Assembly (NCBI GenBank): GCA_017849435.1
Contig: JAFIGY010000006.1
Span: forward strand, 1-64,000
DNA: 64,000 nucleotides
Source of the DNA: Chitinophaga niabensis
GTDB lineage: Bacteria; Bacteroidota; Bacteroidia; Chitinophagales; Chitinophagaceae
Direction of reading: 5' to 3'
A program made the translations under genes and the position numbers. Under the pieces are notes generated by a model, which ran no database searches, was not told where the DNA came from, and saw only the letters and a list, made by a program, of their open reading frames with translations. Within the stretch, counting starts at the first letter, position 1. Each line of letters starts with the position of its first letter. Below are positions 62,201 to 64,000 of this stretch, in pieces.

Positions 62201-62638
62201 GATGCGGATCTTCGGCGCCTGCGTTTTGACCGCTTTGGGAGCCGGTGCTGTTTCAGGAGCGGGCGCTATGATGAACTGTTCATTGTTGATCCTGTTCAGC
62301 AGGAGGTGATAGCGCTGTAGCGTTTGCTGAATAGCCGGAATGATGCGGATCTCATTCTCTTTCAGCAGTTGTTCGGACACAAGTACGTCCTTGGTGTATT
62401 TTTCGTTATACACCACACGGAGTTTGTACTTTTTGTAAATGGCTTCCAGTGCGTCTTTTAGCGAGATCATCCGCCCTTCTTTCCTGCCAGGCGACTGCTG
62501 GCTTTCCGGGGACGATACATCAGGCATAGCGGCGGCCCTGGCAAAAGATTGCTGTGCCCACAGGTCCGCTCCGGCTACCTGCATGAGCAGGCACAGGCCG
62601 GCCACTCTCAGGCATAGCCCTAGAGATCCAAATTTCAT
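59234..62638 (-). CDS. SusC-type TonB-dependent transporter with STN domain
   Basis: A 1134-residue outer-membrane transporter. After the signal peptide come an STN domain (residues about 60-125: SLKDALEAIYKKYKLRVVYN, LLLNRINNEQFIIAP), a CarboxypepD_reg-like domain (IRISGTVRDKLGGVIIGVTV), the plug (DPEDIETFTILKDASATAVY) and the barrel ending FNFGIRANFL. The STN domain signals to the FecR anti-sigma factor coded just upstream, so this transporter controls its own expression through the ECF sigma factor. Confidence 0.96.
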   Translation of the reverse strand: MKFGSLGLCLRVAGLCLLMQVAGADLWAQQSFARAAAMPDVSSPESQQSPGRKEGRMISLKDALEAIYKKYKLRVVYNEKYTKDVLVSEQLLKENEIRIIPAIQQTLQRYHLLLNRINNEQFIIAPAPETAPAPKAVKTQAPKIRISGTVRDKLGGVIIGVTVRVLGTQNGTTTNAEGFYALEVEPTDSLEFSFIGYETQHLSVRNRVDLNVVMEAKEGGLNEVVVVGFGAQKKVSLVGAQSTVRPSELKLPSRSLTNALGGRLAGIVSIQKSGEPGYDGSDIYIRGISTFNSSPQGPLMIVDGVPDRTITDIDPEDIETFTILKDASATAVYGTRGANGVIIINTKAGKVGKPNINAEVNQAFTRFTQLPKYVDAPTFMRLYNEGLTMRGRTPQYSEDEIVKHTTGEDPDLYPNVDWFKTLFNEWGSNRKALMNVRGGSENATYYVSAGYYSEVGMLKRDKIQSYNSSIRLDRFTFTTNVDANITKTTKLELGVNGFIINSNYPGIGTTSLFNLASQVPPHIIPPQYSNGLWPKIPNGSYPSPYRDLTQSGYATEYRNTVRSNIRVRQNLDFVFKGLSFTSMFAFDSYSWNNLNRKRGVQTYFADGRNPDGSLNMRIVDPGSNVLGYEGARGGNRKFYTETALNYSNTFGKHDVSGLLLFNQSDYINGDATDLESSIPFRLRGISGRGTYGYNNRYFAEVNFGYTGSENFTPEKRYGFFPSFGAGWVVSNEKFFERYKGAINYLKFRYTIGLTGNSNTGSRFLFLTRIKTGSGYNFGIPGSTVSFNGYEEGQVGSDVSWETGRRQNLGIEIKVLDNKLSLIADVFTERRTGILLRQLNVPYASGFTADYLPYGNIGITSNKGIDLTLEYTHTFNKSYYVGFRGNFNYNKNMNVQDNLPAWQYPWLNRTGHTINQRFGYIAEGLFKDSTEIMRSPKQPGDVRPGDIKYKDLNGDGQITSVDQQAIGYGDVPRILYGINLSAGLRRFDIFMFWQGAALVDFLYSGGHSTNPFFEGPTIGNLYTQATDRWTPDNTNPRPFYPRMSTRQDNTTNYLASTWWVKRADYIRLKELMIGYNFGVEKLKRYGVKSMRIYLQTTNLLTFSPWKIWDPEVSDGRGIRYPQLSVFNFGIRANFL

Positions 62639-62697
62639 AACGTTAAAATTTTGGTTAGGTTAGAAGTTCTTAAATAAAGAAGTAATGATGCTGTAGT

Positions 62698-63672
62698 CTA
62701 CTTCAATGATTTTGGTTGAATGGTTAAAATATTCCCGGTTTTGTCTACGCTGGCGTTCAACATGCCAGACAATACATTCTTCAGGGCAGCTTCGTCTTCA
62801 ATGATCATATGGCCGCTGATAGAAGTGCCGCTAAAGGATTCTGGTCGTATTACCTTCACCGTGAGTCCATAATTACTGCTGATCATGTCTTTCAGTTCTT
62901 CGAGCGATGTATTGTTAAATTGATAGTCTCCATCTTTCCAGGCCGCATACAAGGCGGCATTCACCCGGCTCTTCTCCAATCCTTTGGCACCCAGTACCAC
63001 GCGTTCATCCGGCAACAGCAACATTTCGCTCATTCCTGCGATGGCCTTGACTTTCCCGGTATTCACGATCACAGCGGAAAGTCCATCCCTTTCATGTACG
63101 GTAAATGATGTGCCCAGTACAGCGATATCCACTTTCCCTGTATGCACGGTAAATGGTTTTATTGCAGGTTGTACTTCAAAAAATGCAGTACCCGTAATCC
63201 ATACCTCCCGTTCGCTTTTCCCGAATGATCTGCGGTAAGACAGTGTGCTGCCGGATCTCAGCCAGATACGACTTCCATCCGGAAGTGTTCTTGTTCCGGT
63301 CTTCTCATCCTTTGCCACTGTCATTTGGAGAACAGGCTTCAGTTTGCGTGAGCCAAAGAATAAGATGCTCCCTCCTGCCAGCGCCATTATTGCAATCATA
63401 GCGGCATATCTCCACCAGCGAAGTTTCTTCAGCCTGCTGCGGCGTTCCAGCTGCCGGGTCACTTCCTCCCATCCTGCGGCCGTATCAACGTCCATGTTCG
63501 CGGCCCGCTGCTTGTCCAGGATATCCTTTATCCTGAAGTACAGCTCCCGGTTTACCGGAGATGCATTCAGCCATGCTTCAATGACAGCCGCTTCCTCCGG
63601 TGTAGAGGTGCCATCAATCACACTGATCAATATCTGGTAATCCGGTTCGTCGTTGTTGGGTAAAAGTGCCAT
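62698..63672 (-). CDS. FecR family anti-sigma factor
   Basis: A 324-residue inner-membrane protein: a cytoplasmic N-terminal part with TPEEAAVIEAWLNASPVNREL, one membrane helix at about residues 85-107 (RWWRYAAMIAIMALAGGSIL), and a periplasmic FecR domain (GTRTLPDGSRIWLRSGSTLS, EVWITGTAFFEVQP, VDIAVLGTSFTVHE) that ends with a secretin/TonB-like STN-binding DUF4974 domain. It sits between the ECF sigma gene and SusC, the classical order. Confidence 0.95.
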   Translation of the reverse strand: MALLPNNDEPDYQILISVIDGTSTPEEAAVIEAWLNASPVNRELYFRIKDILDKQRAANMDVDTAAGWEEVTRQLERRSRLKKLRWWRYAAMIAIMALAGGSILFFGSRKLKPVLQMTVAKDEKTGTRTLPDGSRIWLRSGSTLSYRRSFGKSEREVWITGTAFFEVQPAIKPFTVHTGKVDIAVLGTSFTVHERDGLSAVIVNTGKVKAIAGMSEMLLLPDERVVLGAKGLEKSRVNAALYAAWKDGDYQFNNTSLEELKDMISSNYGLTVKVIRPESFSGTSISGHMIIEDEAALKNVLSGMLNASVDKTGNILTIQPKSLK

Positions 63673-63729
63673 TTCAATGATATAGACGATGAGTAAATTG
63701 TTTTTACGTACGCGGGAATGAAATTTTTT

Positions 63730-64000
63730 TTAGAGAAAGAGGCTGATGAAATAATTCACCTTGCGCACCATTCCGCGGAGCTGTTTGATAGCTTTATACA
63801 GCTGGGTTTCCACGGTACGGGAGGAGATCCCCATGGCATCGGATATTTCAACGGTTTTCATGCCCTGCTGATATCGTAATTTAACGATCTCGCGGCATTT
63901 GGGTGGTAATTGCTCTATCGCCTGCCAGACGCTGGTTTCCGATTCTGATTCCAGCAGGCTTTTTTGACCGGTATTCGGGTGAAAGAATTCAAGTTCCTGA
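63730..64000 (-). CDS. ECF-type RNA polymerase sigma factor, C-terminal part (cut by window edge)
   Basis: The last 89 codons are in the window; the 5' part lies beyond base 64000. Region 4 is visible: WQAIEQLPPKCREIVKLRYQ, VEISDAMGISSRTVETQLYK, the helix-turn-helix that reads the -35 box. The protein is of the SusC/FecR-linked ECF class. It is 57 nt upstream of FecR in the same direction. Confidence 0.92.
   Translation of the reverse strand, partial: QELEFFHPNTGQKSLLESESETSVWQAIEQLPPKCREIVKLRYQQGMKTVEISDAMGISSRTVETQLYKAIKQLRGMVRKVNYFISLFL

Overview
The window looks like chromosome of a Chitinophagaceae bacterium (phylum Bacteroidota, most like Chitinophaga). Grounds: two SusC/SusD pairs, a FecR anti-sigma factor with an ECF sigma factor, a type IX secretion (T9SS) sorting domain and a PorV-like protein, -7 promoter elements of the Bacteroidota form TAnnTTTG, and few Shine-Dalgarno sequences. 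This was read from sequence alone, so family names rest on motifs and not on database searches.

Layout. (1) 1-7352: a str operon (rpsL, rpsG, fusA) in which fusA is separated from rpsG by a 6 kb block on the other strand: a T9SS-sorted protein, a PorV-like protein, a small secreted protein and a 1017-residue collagen-like protein. (2) 7488-11181: housekeeping genes (ilvE, rdgB, a thioesterase, a nitroreductase). (3) 11182-14727: glycerol use, padR-glpK-glpD; the GlpK active site is divergent. (4) 14774-26961: a sialoglycan locus with SusC, SusD, sialic acid lyase, a fused NanM-type mutarotase/sodium symporter, sialidase and GH125 mannosidase, plus a FadR-type GntR regulator. A palindrome just downstream of the susC promoter is the likely operator. 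(5) 27016-38431: small regulatory, transport and secreted genes, including two TetR-type regulators, an MFS pump, an AarF/UbiB kinase, and a broken lipocalin gene.

(6) 38432-51482: an accessory region, clearly richer in A+T and ending at tRNA-Met. It holds a 994-residue SMEK-TPR protein, a decayed IS3 transposase, a damaged DUF6922-like ORF, a vsr endonuclease gene, and an operon of m5C methyltransferase, NurA-like nuclease, HerA-like ATPase and Mrr-type endonuclease. The last five genes form what looks like a composite restriction or anti-phage system and are the best candidate for an undescribed system here. Diverged structured repeats and an 11-bp direct repeat at the tRNA 3' end bound parts of the region.

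(7) 51567-54323: a truncated haemoglobin and a BlaI/BlaR1 pair whose sensor has an unusual repetitive tail. (8) 54416-64000: a second polysaccharide-utilisation locus (ECF sigma, FecR, SusC with STN domain, SusD) followed by ROK kinase, MFS transporter and SIS-domain sugar isomerase. Its substrate cannot be read from the sequence but the kinase/isomerase set fits an amino sugar or related hexose.
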